64,000 bases of DNA from [Mycobacterium] manitobense (GTDB lineage: Bacteria > Actinomycetota > Actinomycetes > Mycobacteriales > Mycobacteriaceae). Positions within the stretch are counted from its first letter, which is position 1. Each line of letters starts with the position of its first letter. The stretch covers positions 1 to 64,000 of the forward strand of contig NZ_JACKSJ010000085.1 of assembly GCF_025821665.1 (NCBI RefSeq), in the 5' to 3' direction. A model generated the notes under the pieces. The model was not told the DNA's origin, did not search any database, and saw only the letters and a program-made list of their open reading frames with translations. Below are positions 36,520 to 51,740 of this stretch, piece after piece. Made by a program: the position numbers and the translations under genes.

Positions 36520-37725
36520 ATGAGTCCCCACGCTGTCATCTCGGGCGCCGGCATCGCCGGACCCGCGCTCGCCCATCAACTCACCGCCCGCGGCTGGCGA
36601 ACGACGGTCGTCGAGCGCTTTCCGCGGCGTCGCGAAGAGGGCCAGAACGTCGACATCCGGGGCGCCGCCCGGGAGGTGGTCGCACGGATGGGCATCGACG
36701 ACGACGTTCGCGCCGCAGGCACCGGCGAAATCGGAACGCGCTTCGTCAAGGCGGACGGTTCGGCGGCGGCGTCGTTCCCGGTGGCCTCGCCGGGGGGACG
36801 CGACGGTCCCACCGCCGAGCTGGAGATCCTGCGAGGTGAACTGTCGCGCATCCTGATCGAGCACACCGAGGAGACCACCGACTACCTCTTCGACACCCGG
36901 ATCGCCGACGTCACGGATCACGGTAGCCATGTGACCGCCATGATGGATGACGGTGCCGCCATCGACGCCGACCTCGTGGTGATCGCCGAGGGCCTGCACT
37001 CGCGCTCGCGCCGCTTCGTCTCGTCCGTCGACGTCGACGATCTCGGCATGTACTTCGCCTACGCCACCATCCCGCGGCTCGAGTCCGACGACCAGTGGTG
37101 GAACTGGCAGCACGCGACGCAGCATCGCGGCGTGCATCTGCGGCCCGACAATCTCGGGACCACCCGGGCAATCCTCAGCTTCATCTGCGACGTGCGGGGA
37201 TTCGACGACCTCGACCGTGACGGTCAGATCACCATCCTGCGCAGCACGTTCGCCGATGTCGGCGGCGCCGCGCCGCGGGTGATCGCCGCACTGCAGGACG
37301 GTGCACCGATGTACTTCTCCGCCGTCGGCCAGGTGCGCAGCCCGTCGTGGAGCAGGGGCAGGATCGCGCTGCTCGGGGACGCCGCGTTCTGCAATGCGAC
37401 GTTCGGCGGCGCCGGGACCAGCCTGGCACTCATCGGCGCCTACGTGCTGGCGGGCGAACTGGCCGGTGGCGACGACGTCCGACGGGCGTTGACGGAATAC
37501 CAACGCGTCATGCAGCCGTTCGTCGCCACCGCGCCCACCGTGCGCGCCGGTGTGCTCAGATTCGCCAATCCACGGACACGCAACGGGATTCGCGTTCTCC
37601 ACGCCGGCGCCGGCCTCGCCGCGGGGCCCATCGGCAGGGCCGTCGCCGCCGTCAGCAGCAGGGGCCTCGGCAACATCGGAGGGGACCCGCTTGCCCTGCC
37701 CGACTACCCGAACCGACACCGCTGA
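36520..37725 (+). CDS. FAD-dependent monooxygenase
   Basis: The 401-residue protein has an N-terminal GAGIAG FAD motif, the second FAD motif RIALLGDAAF, and a central sheet domain, as in the PHBH/UbiH-type monooxygenases. Substrate unknown. It converges with a flavin reductase gene but is not in the same operon. Confidence 0.85.
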   Translation: MSPHAVISGAGIAGPALAHQLTARGWRTTVVERFPRRREEGQNVDIRGAAREVVARMGIDDDVRAAGTGEIGTRFVKADGSAAASFPVASPGGRDGPTAELEILRGELSRILIEHTEETTDYLFDTRIADVTDHGSHVTAMMDDGAAIDADLVVIAEGLHSRSRRFVSSVDVDDLGMYFAYATIPRLESDDQWWNWQHATQHRGVHLRPDNLGTTRAILSFICDVRGFDDLDRDGQITILRSTFADVGGAAPRVIAALQDGAPMYFSAVGQVRSPSWSRGRIALLGDAAFCNATFGGAGTSLALIGAYVLAGELAGGDDVRRALTEYQRVMQPFVATAPTVRAGVLRFANPRTRNGIRVLHAGAGLAAGPIGRAVAAVSSRGLGNIGGDPLALPDYPNRHR

Positions 37726-37740
37726 CGGCCGGCACCGCCG

Positions 37741-38364
37741 CTAGCCGGGCCGGGTCATGGTGAAGACGCTGTCGGGGCCGATCTCGGAGTAGGCGGCGGG
37801 CCCGCCGGCCCGCAGGATCGGCCGCGGACCGGGTGTGTCGTAGATCCCGTCGACCAACCACTGCTGGTCGATGTGCACGGCGACCACCTGCCCGAGCACC
37901 AGCCATGTCTCGACCGCTTCGCCCTCGGTGTCCTGGAGCTGGACGAGCTGCGTCAGGCGGCACTCGAAGTTGACCGGGCTCTCCAACACCCGCGGCGACG
38001 CGACGAGGGTCGACGACACCGGTGTCAGCCCACTCCGGGTGAACTCGTCCTGATCGGACGGCAGCGTGGCGGAGGTCTCGTTCATCGCGGCCGCCAGTTC
38101 GCGTGTCGCCAGGTTCCACACGAACTCGCCGGTGGCGTCGATGTTCGAGACGCTGTCCTTCCAGCCGATCGAGGCGAACCCGACGATCGGGGGGTGGTAG
38201 TTGAACCCGTTGAAGAAGCTGTACGGCGCGAGGTTGCGCACTCCGTGTGCGTCCTGGGTGGAGATCCAGCCGATCGGGCGCGGTCCGACGATGGCGTTGA
38301 ACGGATCGTGCGGCAGCCCCGTTCCGTCGGCGGTCCGGTAGTAGTGGGCTCCTGTCCCAGCCAT
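37741..38364 (-). CDS. Flavin reductase-like FMN protein
   Basis: The 207-residue protein is a split-barrel FMN-binding protein of the flavin reductase family (PRPIGWISTQDAHG, APYSFFNGF, SFVWNLATRELA-type segment). ATG 38364 follows AAGAGGTG. It may supply reduced flavin to a monooxygenase or act as an oxidoreductase. Confidence 0.85.
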   Translation of the reverse strand: MAGTGAHYYRTADGTGLPHDPFNAIVGPRPIGWISTQDAHGVRNLAPYSFFNGFNYHPPIVGFASIGWKDSVSNIDATGEFVWNLATRELAAAMNETSATLPSDQDEFTRSGLTPVSSTLVASPRVLESPVNFECRLTQLVQLQDTEGEAVETWLVLGQVVAVHIDQQWLVDGIYDTPGPRPILRAGGPAAYSEIGPDSVFTMTRPG

Positions 38365-38520
38365 GACACCTCTTCTGATCGCACGACGTTCTCGAGGAGC
38401 GTCAGACTGCCACGCTGCCGTCACCGGCGCAGCGCAGCGGTGTGAAGGGCGCCGGACCCGGCGCGTTAGTGTGCTGTGTCGGCCTCAGCGACCAAGCCGA
38501 TGGAAGAGTTGAGCACATTC

Positions 38521-39546
38521 ATGACCGCAGCAGCAGAACCTTCGCCGCTCGAGGCGCGGGTCGGCCACTACTACCAGATGGACGGCACCTACCTGGTGGG
38601 CCGCGAGACGTTACGCGACTACGCCCGCGCGGTGCAGGACTATCACCCCGCGCACTGGGACGTCGCCGCCGCCGAGAAGCTCGGGTATCCCGACCTGGTG
38701 GCGCCGCTGACCTTCACCTCGACTCCGGGCATGAAGTGCAATCGCCACATGTTCGAGCAGGTCGTCGTCGGTTACGACACCTACATGCAGACCGAGGAGG
38801 TCTTCGAGCAGCACCGGCCCATCGTGGCCGGAGACGAGCTGCACATCGACGTCGAACTGACCTCGGTGCGCCGGATCGCCGGTAGGGACCTCATCACCGT
38901 GACCAACACGTTCACCGACGCCGCCGGCGAGAGGGTGCACACACTCCACACCACCGTCGTTGGCGTCACCGCCGAGGATCTCAACCCGGAGATCAAGACC
39001 GCGGTGAACAACGCGATGATGCACGACGTCAACATCTTCGGGGTCGGCGAGGAGGAGTACCGCAAGACCGAGCGCCCCGACGGCGAGGTCCGGATCTCCA
39101 CCCGCGACGCCGACCGCACGCCGGGGACGCCCTCCTTCGACGACGTGAAGGTCGGCGACGAACTCCCGGTGCACCACGCCCGGCTGTCCCGGGGCGACCT
39201 GGTGAACTACGCGGGCGTGGCCGGGGACGCGAACCCCATCCACTGGGACGAGGACATCGCGAAGCTGGCCGGGCTACCGGATGTGATCGCGCACGGAATG
39301 CTCACCATGGGTCTCGGGGCGGGCTTCGCCTCGGCGTGGTCCGGCGACCCGGGAGCGGTCACCCGCTATGCGATCCGGCTGTCCGCGCCCGCGGTCGTGT
39401 CGTCCGCCGAAGGTGCGGACATCGAGTTCAGCGGCCGGATCAAGTCGCTGGACCCGGCGACCCGCAGCGGCACCGTCATCGTCGGTGCGAAGTCGGGCGG
39501 CCGGAAGATCTTCGGTCTGGCGACGATGGACGTCCGCTTCCGCTGA
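38521..39546 (+). CDS. Fused HadA-HadB type 3-hydroxyacyl-ACP dehydratase
   Basis: The 341-residue protein joins a HadA-like N-terminal hot-dog (about 1-150: VQDYHPAHWD, LGYPDLVAPLTF) with a HadB-like C-terminal one (about 200-341: VGDELPVHHARLSRGDLVNYAGVAGD). The MaoC catalytic Asp and His occur in DANPIHWDED and IAHGML. HadA and HadB are separate genes in the mycolic acid FAS-II system, so this is a fused paralogue with another substrate range. Alternative starts exist at 38476 and 38500. Confidence 0.85.
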   Translation: MTAAAEPSPLEARVGHYYQMDGTYLVGRETLRDYARAVQDYHPAHWDVAAAEKLGYPDLVAPLTFTSTPGMKCNRHMFEQVVVGYDTYMQTEEVFEQHRPIVAGDELHIDVELTSVRRIAGRDLITVTNTFTDAAGERVHTLHTTVVGVTAEDLNPEIKTAVNNAMMHDVNIFGVGEEEYRKTERPDGEVRISTRDADRTPGTPSFDDVKVGDELPVHHARLSRGDLVNYAGVAGDANPIHWDEDIAKLAGLPDVIAHGMLTMGLGAGFASAWSGDPGAVTRYAIRLSAPAVVSSAEGADIEFSGRIKSLDPATRSGTVIVGAKSGGRKIFGLATMDVRFR

Positions 39547-39599
39547 CCGCCGGCGCGGGGATCGGCGGATCGCTCGCCGCGACCGCTTATCGTTGCCGG

Positions 39600-40163
39600 A
39601 TGAGCACCGGCCGATCGCGCAATGCTGCGCAGACGCGCGCCGACATCCTGGCTGCGGCTCGGCTCCGGTTCGGCTCCGACGGCTACCAGAGCACCACGCT
39701 GCGCGCCGTCGCCGCGGACGTCGGGATCGATCCGGCGCTCATCATCAGGTACTTCGGCACCAAACAGGAACTCTTCGCCGAGGCGGCCGAATTCAAGATC
39801 GACCTGCCCGACCTGAGCGCCGTGGAGCACGATGAGATCGCCGACGTCCTGCTGTCCCGTTTCTTCGCGGTGTGGGAACGCGACACCACGTTCGTCGCTC
39901 TGCTGCGCGCGGCGATGACCAGCGAGACGGCGGCGGACACCATGCGGAAGGTGTTCGCCACCCAGGTGGCGCCGGCGTTCGCGGCTGTCGCACCCGATCA
40001 CCCGGCCCAGCGCGCCGGCCTGATGGGCGCGCTGGTGATCGGTCTGGCCACCACGCGATACGTGCTCGCCAACCCGGCAGTCGCCGATCTCAGCCAGCAG
40101 GAGATCATCCGCTGGACCAAGCCATTGATCCGTCAGCTCCTCGTCGGCCCCTACTCCGCCTGA
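39600..40163 (+). CDS. TetR regulator
   Basis: The 187-residue protein has a TetR helix-turn-helix (LRAVAADVGIDPALIIRYFGTKQEL) and a C-terminal ligand domain of the TetR_C_17 style. It lies 53 bp after the fused dehydratase in the same direction. The gene ends 9 bp before a stem-loop. Confidence 0.88.
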   Translation: MSTGRSRNAAQTRADILAAARLRFGSDGYQSTTLRAVAADVGIDPALIIRYFGTKQELFAEAAEFKIDLPDLSAVEHDEIADVLLSRFFAVWERDTTFVALLRAAMTSETAADTMRKVFATQVAPAFAAVAPDHPAQRAGLMGALVIGLATTRYVLANPAVADLSQQEIIRWTKPLIRQLLVGPYSA

Positions 40164-40172
40164 GTCCGAGCG

Positions 40173-40218
40173 ATTTGGCGTGATCGCGCGCGCTGTCCGC
40201 GCGTGATCACGCCGAAAT
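40173..40218. terminator. Long stem-loop between convergent genes
   Basis: ATTTGGCGTGATC (40173-40185) pairs with GATCACGCCGAAAT (40205-40218), with further GCGCG/CGCGC pairing inside. It sits between the TetR gene and the 47-residue ORF and could stop transcription from both sides. There is no long T tract. Confidence 0.7.
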
Positions 40219-40228
40219 GACCGGTTGG

Positions 40229-40372
40229 TCAGGTGTTGAAGTCGGGTGGGGTGGCGACGGGTTGCTCGGGCGGGTCCTGCGTCTGCGTGTCCTCGTCGAG
40301 CGCCTGCTGCTGGACTTCCGCGGCGTGGCGCAGGTTGTCTCCGGTGTTCTCCGCGTGGTCGGGCGTGCTCAT
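40229..40372 (-). CDS. 47-residue acidic, disordered protein
   Basis: ATG 40372 follows GGAAGGACC. The product, which begins MSTPDHAENTGDNL, is hydrophilic and rich in Gln, Asp, Glu and Pro, with no fold or membrane segment. The gene lies 48 bp after the ABC-F gene start side and upstream of the terminator. It is supported by a good ribosome binding site and a real stop, but not by homology. Confidence 0.55.
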   Translation of the reverse strand: MSTPDHAENTGDNLRHAAEVQQQALDEDTQTQDPPEQPVATPPDFNT

Positions 40373-40420
40373 AGGGGGTCCTTCCCGTCGACCCATGGCT
40401 TACCCGGATGGCGGCAGGCT

Positions 40421-42079
40421 TCACACCTCCGTGACCCGGCCGCCGGCCACCCGCCACGACCGGTCCAGCCGGACGTTCTGCAGCATCCGGCGGTCGTGCG
40501 TCACCAGCAACAGCGCACCGTCGAAGGTGTCGAGCGCCTGCTCCAGCTGTTCGATGGCCGCGAGGTCGAGATGGTTGGTCGGCTCATCGAGCACCAGCAC
40601 GTTCGTGCCACATGCCTGCAGCAGCGCGAGGCCGGCGCGGGTCCGCTCTCCGGGCGAGAGTGCGTCGACCGGACGTTCCACGTGATCGGCGCGCAGCCCG
40701 AACTTCGCGAGCAGCGTCCGCACGTCGGCGGTCGACCATGTCGGCACCCGCTCCTCGAAGCGGTCGACGAGTCGGCCGGATCCGGTGAAATCTGCCCGCG
40801 CCTGGTCGATCTCGCCGACCGCGACGTTGGCGCCGAGACTCGCACGGCCCTGATCGGGACGCCGCCGACCGAGAAGCAGTCGCAACAACGTCGACTTCCC
40901 CGCGCCGTTAGGGCCGGTGATGCCGATCCGCTCACCGGCATCGACCTGTAGCGACACCGGCCCGAGCACGAAATCACCCTGGCGCACGACGGCTTCGTCG
41001 AGTGTCGCCACAACCGAACTCGACCGCGGCGCAGCGCCGATGGTGAACTCGAGAGTCCACTCCTTGCGGGGCTCGGCGACCTCCTCGAGGCGTGCGATCC
41101 GGCTCTCCATCTGGCGGACCTTCTGCGCCTGCTTCTCGCTGGACTCGGTGGCGGCGCGACGCCGGTTCTTGTCGTTGTCAGGGGCCTTGCGCATCGCGTT
41201 GCGCACACCTTGGCTCGACCACTCCCGCTGAATGCGTGCGCGCGCCACCAGATCGGCCTTCTTGTCCGCGAACTCGTCGTACTGCTCGCGCCGGTGCCTG
41301 CGGGCGACCTCACGCTCCTCGAGGTAGCTCTCGTAGCCACCGCCGAAGACGGTGGTGGTGTTCTGCGCCAGATCCAGCTCCAGGACGCGGGTCACCGTGC
41401 GGGCGAGGAACTCCCGGTCATGACTCACCAGCACCACACCGCCGCGAAGATCACGGACGAACTGCTCGAGGCGGGCCAGCCCGTCCAGGTCGAGATCGTT
41501 GGTCGGCTCGTCGAGCAGGACGACGTCGAAACGCGACAGCATCAGGGCCGCGAGCCCCACCCTCGCCGCCTGCCCGCCGGACAGGGCGGTCATCGGTGTC
41601 GTCTCCGGCCGCACCGCGTCGGAGTCGAGCCCGAGGTCGGCCAGCACGGCTGGCACCCGCTCGTCGAGGTCCGCGGCGCCGGTGACGAGCCAATGATCCA
41701 GCGCCGCAGAGTAGACAGCGGCCGGATCGCCGTGCGCAGGGTCCGGATCCGCCAGTGCCGCGGCCGCCTCGTCCATGGCCCGCGTGGCGTCGGTGCAGCC
41801 GGTACGGCGCGCGATGTACCCGGCGACCGTCTCCCCCGGGACCCGCTCGTGCTCCTGCGGCAGCCACCCGACGAACGCGTCGGCCGGGGCGATGCTCACC
41901 GCACCGTCGAGCGGTTCGAGATCGCCGGCCAGGATCCTCAGGAGCGTGCTCTTCCCGGCCCCGTTGGCACCGACTACTCCGACGACGTCGCCGGGAGCGA
42001 CGGTGACGTCGAGCCCCTCGAAGAGGGTGCGATGCGCGAATCCACCCGCCACGTTCTTCGCGACGAGCGTTGCGGTCAT
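40421..42079 (-). CDS. ABC-F family ATPase
   Basis: The 552-residue protein has two ABC domains: Walker A GANGAGKST and GPNGAGKST, Walker B DEPTND and DEPTNH, and signature motifs LSGGQ and LSPGE. The charged linker (about 250-330) matches the P-site linker of ribosome-acting ABC-F proteins. Members protect ribosomes from antibiotics or aid translation of hard sequences. No membrane segment is present, so it is not an exporter. Confidence 0.9.
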   Translation of the reverse strand: MTATLVAKNVAGGFAHRTLFEGLDVTVAPGDVVGVVGANGAGKSTLLRILAGDLEPLDGAVSIAPADAFVGWLPQEHERVPGETVAGYIARRTGCTDATRAMDEAAAALADPDPAHGDPAAVYSAALDHWLVTGAADLDERVPAVLADLGLDSDAVRPETTPMTALSGGQAARVGLAALMLSRFDVVLLDEPTNDLDLDGLARLEQFVRDLRGGVVLVSHDREFLARTVTRVLELDLAQNTTTVFGGGYESYLEEREVARRHRREQYDEFADKKADLVARARIQREWSSQGVRNAMRKAPDNDKNRRRAATESSEKQAQKVRQMESRIARLEEVAEPRKEWTLEFTIGAAPRSSSVVATLDEAVVRQGDFVLGPVSLQVDAGERIGITGPNGAGKSTLLRLLLGRRRPDQGRASLGANVAVGEIDQARADFTGSGRLVDRFEERVPTWSTADVRTLLAKFGLRADHVERPVDALSPGERTRAGLALLQACGTNVLVLDEPTNHLDLAAIEQLEQALDTFDGALLLVTHDRRMLQNVRLDRSWRVAGGRVTEV

Positions 42080-42196
42080 GGGTCCATCGTCGCATCACCG
42101 GGTCGCGGGTTCGGCGCGCAGCCGAACCGACGCCGACGCGCACCATGAGGTCGGGCGGCATGTGTCGCCGGTCACATTCGGGGTAATCGGTGCGCC

Positions 42197-43033
42197 ATGG
42201 CAAACCGAATCGCCGTCGCGGCGGCCCTGCTGGCGGCACCCCTCGCTGTGCTCGGCGGATGCCGCTCAGCCGATCAGACCGATGAGAACGCGACCGATCC
42301 CGCGCCCGCCGGGACCGAGAGATTGACCACGCAGCTGAGGACGGCCGACGGAACGCCGGTCGCCAACGCGACCCTCGACTTCGCGAACGGCTTCGCCAGG
42401 ATCACCGTCGAAACCGTCGAGAGCGGCATTCTGAGCGCCGGCTTCCACGGAATGCACATCCATTCCGTCGGCAAATGCGAAGCCGATTCGGTAGCCCCCA
42501 CCGGCGGAGACCCGGGCGACTTCCTCTCCGCGGGCGGCCACTTCCAGGCTCCGGGCCACACGGGGCATCCCGCGAGCGGGGATCTGACCTCGCTCGAGGT
42601 GCGCTCGGACGGCTCGGCCGAGCTCGTCACGACCACCGACGCGTTCACCGCCCAAGATCTCCTGGACGGAGCGGGCACCGCGTTGATGATCCACGAGGAC
42701 GAGGACAACTTCGGCCACATCCCGGATCGCTACAGCCAACCGGACGGGACCGCGGGCCCGGATCAGAACACGCTCGCCACCGGCGATGCGGGCGGACGCA
42801 TCGCCTGCGGCGTGATCGAGGCGGTATCGGACACGACATCGACCACGACCACCACCACGACCACGACGACCACCACGACTCCGAGCACCGTCACCGAGAC
42901 GACGGTGATCAACCCGACGGTGATCGTGCCGCCGCCGGTCACCGAGACGGTGATCCCGAGCACCACCACCACCGTCACCACCCCGGCCACGACGACTGCG
43001 ACGACGACTGCGACATTGCCGCCGCCTGGCTAG
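42197..43033 (+). CDS. sodC: SodC-like Cu/Zn superoxide dismutase lipoprotein with Thr-rich tail
   Basis: The 278-residue protein has a lipobox (AVLGGC). The SOD fold (about 45-215) carries [27 protein letters not shown] and [10 protein letters not shown], with His and Asp metal ligands. A Thr/Pro-rich tail (about 216-278, including a 13-Thr run) follows and is likely surface-exposed and possibly O-mannosylated. It detoxifies superoxide outside the membrane. Confidence 0.85.
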   Translation: MANRIAVAAALLAAPLAVLGGCRSADQTDENATDPAPAGTERLTTQLRTADGTPVANATLDFANGFARITVETVESGILSAGFHGMHIHSVGKCEADSVAPTGGDPGDFLSAGGHFQAPGHTGHPASGDLTSLEVRSDGSAELVTTTDAFTAQDLLDGAGTALMIHEDEDNFGHIPDRYSQPDGTAGPDQNTLATGDAGGRIACGVIEAVSDTTSTTTTTTTTTTTTTPSTVTETTVINPTVIVPPPVTETVIPSTTTTVTTPATTTATTTATLPPPG

Positions 43034-43068
43034 AGCCGCCTGGGCGGGCTCGTCCTGAGACCGTGCGA

Positions 43069-44430
43069 CTACGAGTCGGATGCGTACGACGCTCGAGGCA
43101 CGTCGTCGTGCGGCTCCTCCCCCGCAGGACCGAACTTCGACCCCGTTTTGCGCAGCCGGCGTTCGAACAGTCGCTGTAGCGGCGTGGCGAGGAACGTGGT
43201 GATGATCGTCATCAGCGCGAGAATCGTGTAGAGCTTCCCCGAGATCAATCCGGCTTCGAGACCGATGTTGAGCAGGATGAGTTCCATCAGTCCGCGGGCG
43301 TTGGCCAGGGCTCCCATCGAACCGGCCTCGTACCAGCTCATCCCCTGCGAACGCGCCGCCAGCCCGATGGCACCGAACTTGGCGGCGAACGACACCACCA
43401 GGACGAGCCCCGCCATCAGCAGGGTCGACGGGTCGAGGATCAGGGTGAGCTGCGTGTTCAGCCCCGAATAGATGAAGAACGCGGGCAATAGCAGGTATCC
43501 CACCAGCGGCTCGAAGCGCTCCCGGATCGTGTCGAGCAGCGCACCGCGCGGCATGACGGCGCCTGCCACGAAAGCGCCGAACACGGAATAGATCCCGACC
43601 ACATCGGTGAACCAGCTGGCCATCAGAACGACGATGAGAATGATGCTCAACTGGGCGATCGGCAGCCCGCCGGTGCGTTCGACGTCGCCGCGGGGCGGCG
43701 TCCACGTCTCCAATTTCGCGAGCAGCGGGCGGCCCAGGTAGGCCATGAACAGCAGATAGAGCAGCCCGCCGCCGATGGCGAGGAACGCGCCGAACAGGCT
43801 TCCCTTGGTCGTCGCCACGACGGTCGCCAGCAGCACCCAGGCGCACGCGTCGTCGACCGCGGCGCAGGACAGCGCCATCGTCCCGAGCCTGGTGTTGAGC
43901 AGGCCGGAGTCATAGATGATCCACGCCAGCATCGGGAACGCGGTGATGGCGACGGCGGCCGCGACGAACAGACCGCCCTGCCAGTGCACCACCTTGTCGG
44001 TGAAGTATCCGCCGAGGCCGACCATCCACCATCCGACGAGCCCGCCGAGGACCAGCGGGACGCCGATGCCCGCGGCCGCGGTGACACCCGCCTGCCGCAC
44101 GTGTGCGCCGAGGATGTCCAGCTTGAACGACGCCCCGACCAGGAACATGTAGAGCACGAGCCCGAGTTGGCCGACGACATAGATGGCGGTGAGGTTCGGG
44201 TGGGTGAACGTCTCGGCCCCGATGGTGAGCTTGGTCGGGAAGAGCCACTGCTGCGCAGCGGGCCACAGCCAGCCCAGAACCGAAGGGCCGAGCAGGAATC
44301 CGGCCACCATGATCGCGACCACCTGCACCTGGGCGAGTCGGCGGAACAGCGGCCAGAGCAGGCGGTAGGTCAGCAGGATGACGGCGACCTGCAGGAAGAA
44401 GTGGGCGGTGATCGAGAGCAGAGAGGGCAA
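43069..44430 (-). CDS. Cation/proton antiporter, KefB/CPA2 type
   Basis: The 453-residue membrane protein has about 13 segments and the CPA signature GLVLYMFLVGASFK and VDDACAW. TTG 44430 is chosen because it lies 8 bp after the permease stop with AGGAA before it; an upstream in-frame start at 44499 overlaps the permease. It exchanges Na+ or K+ for H+. It is the last gene of the polyketide operon and could protect against or power product export, although it may be merely co-transcribed. Confidence 0.85.
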   Translation of the reverse strand: MPSLLSITAHFFLQVAVILLTYRLLWPLFRRLAQVQVVAIMVAGFLLGPSVLGWLWPAAQQWLFPTKLTIGAETFTHPNLTAIYVVGQLGLVLYMFLVGASFKLDILGAHVRQAGVTAAAGIGVPLVLGGLVGWWMVGLGGYFTDKVVHWQGGLFVAAAVAITAFPMLAWIIYDSGLLNTRLGTMALSCAAVDDACAWVLLATVVATTKGSLFGAFLAIGGGLLYLLFMAYLGRPLLAKLETWTPPRGDVERTGGLPIAQLSIILIVVLMASWFTDVVGIYSVFGAFVAGAVMPRGALLDTIRERFEPLVGYLLLPAFFIYSGLNTQLTLILDPSTLLMAGLVLVVSFAAKFGAIGLAARSQGMSWYEAGSMGALANARGLMELILLNIGLEAGLISGKLYTILALMTIITTFLATPLQRLFERRLRKTGSKFGPAGEEPHDDVPRASYASDS

Positions 44431-44438
44431 TGCGGTTC

Positions 44439-45296
44439 CTAACGCCGATCCGACCAACGGAACACGGACAGGCACGCGAGTAGACCGGCGATGCTCCACG
44501 CCGCGAGCACCAGGAAGATTCGCCCGTGTTCCCAGCTGCCTGCCGGTTCGAAGGCGACCATGTCAGAAGGCAGCAGCACCGACCGGAATCCCTGCGCCAT
44601 CCACTTGACGGGAAAAATCGATCCGGCGATCAACATCCAGGCCGGCAACACCATGAGCGGTACGTAGGTTCCTGACAGGAACTGCAGGCCGACAGCCGGG
44701 CCATTGGTCATCACGGCAGCCGAGAGGGCGTTGTTGACGAGGTTGCTGACGAAGATGCCCAGCAGTGAGCAGCTGATGATGCCGAGGACGAAGACCCATG
44801 CCAGGGTGAGCCACCCGGAAAGGTCGGCGGGAAGGTGGAGTCCGAAGACCAGCACTCCCACCGCCAACAGGATCACGGCCTCGGCGAGACTCACGATGGC
44901 GACGAGCATGATCTTCCCGATGAAGTACGACGACGCGGTGGCCGGTGTGCCGCGCAGTCGCCGCAAGGCCCCCGTCTCACGATCGGCGGCGATGCCGACG
45001 CCCAGGTTGACGAACGATGTCGAGAGGATTCCGTAGGCGAGCATGCTGGCCGCGATGACGGCGCCCGTACTCGTCTGCGTGCCCGGCAGTTTCGCCGTGA
45101 AGATCGATCCCAGCAGCAGGCATATCACCGCGGGCATCGAGAACGTCAAGACCACTTGTTCGGGCCTGCGGTAGAACATCTTCAATTCGGGCACCACACG
45201 TGAGAATCCGATGCGCACCGCCGAGGGCAGCGCCGGCTCCGGGTTCGTCGCGCGGTGGCGCGGCGGTGTGGTTCCGGTCATGTGCTCGAGGGACAT
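44439..45296 (-). CDS. ABC-2 type transporter permease
   Basis: The 285-residue protein has six hydrophobic segments and fits the DrrB/ABC-2 pattern (MFYRRPEQVVLTFSMPAVICLL, FVNLGVGIAADRETGALRRLRGTP). It begins at ATG 45296 with the TGATG overlap of the ATPase stop. It pairs with the upstream ATPase to export a compound, most likely the polyketide product of the operon. Confidence 0.9.
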   Translation of the reverse strand: MSLEHMTGTTPPRHRATNPEPALPSAVRIGFSRVVPELKMFYRRPEQVVLTFSMPAVICLLLGSIFTAKLPGTQTSTGAVIAASMLAYGILSTSFVNLGVGIAADRETGALRRLRGTPATASSYFIGKIMLVAIVSLAEAVILLAVGVLVFGLHLPADLSGWLTLAWVFVLGIISCSLLGIFVSNLVNNALSAAVMTNGPAVGLQFLSGTYVPLMVLPAWMLIAGSIFPVKWMAQGFRSVLLPSDMVAFEPAGSWEHGRIFLVLAAWSIAGLLACLSVFRWSDRR

Positions 45297-46140
45297 CACG
45301 TGTGGCCGATCAGATGCAGGTAGGCGTCTTCCAGCGTCGGCCGGGTGATCGTCAGCTGGGCCAGCTCCACCCCGTCGGCACTGCGCCGCCGGACCAGTTC
45401 GGTCGGGAAATCCGTTGTCTCTTCCCGGAGCTCGCCGCCCTCCACCCACCGGACCGTCGCCGCCGAGCTGACGTGCTCGGTCAGCATCACCGGCGAGTCG
45501 ACGGCCACCACCCTGCCGCCCGCGATCACCGCGACACGATCCGCGAGCGCGGCGGCCTCCTCGAGATAGTGGGTGGTCAGCAGGACGGTGGTGCCGTCGG
45601 CCGCCAGAAGCTTGATGAGTTGCCAGAATTGGCGTCGCGCCTCCGGGTCGAATCCGGTTGTCGGCTCGTCCAGGAACAGGAGCTCGGGCCTGCCGATGAT
45701 GCCGAGGGCGACGTCGAGGCGGCGGCGTTGCCCGCCGGAGAGCGCCCGCACCCGTGAACCGGCGACGGCGCCGAGGCCGACGAGTTCGAGCACCTCTGCG
45801 GGGTCGCGCGCGGTGCCGTAACAGCTCGTGAACATGCGGACGGTCTCGATCACCGTGAGCATCCCGGCGTCACTGACCTCCTGCAGCACGATGCCGATCC
45901 TGGCCCGCCAGTTCCGGCCCGCGGTTTCTGGGTCCATTCCGAGCACGCGGACGGCACCCGAATCGCGGGTTCGGTTGCCTTCCATGATCTCGATGGTCGT
46001 GGACTTCCCGGCGCCGTTGGGGCCGAGGATGGCGAAGACCTCGCCGTAGCCGACGTCCAGATCCAGGTCCCGCACCGCCTTGGTGCGTCCGTAGGCCTTG
46101 GACAGCCCCCGGACGTGTATCGCGGTCGAGTTTGCCGCCG

Positions 46141-46144
<4 letters not shown>
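45296..46144 (-). CDS. ABC transporter ATPase, DrrA type
   Basis: The 282-residue protein has Walker A GPNGAGKST, signature LSGGQRRRL and Walker B LLFLDEPTTG. The C-terminal extension resembles DrrA-type drug exporters. ATG 46144 overlaps the PKS stop (ATGA), so expression is coupled with the PKS. Confidence 0.92.
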
Positions 46145-51681
<5,537 letters not shown>

Positions 51682-51740
51682 GCGTGCCCTCCACGCCTCG
51701 TCGTGAAACACGGTGGATCGCGATCGGCGCGAGCCGCGAC

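Noticed and set aside
42835..43017. ACC/ACG repeats as a microsatellite or CRISPR-like array
   Set aside because: They encode the Thr/Pro tail of the SodC lipoprotein and there is no spacer structure.
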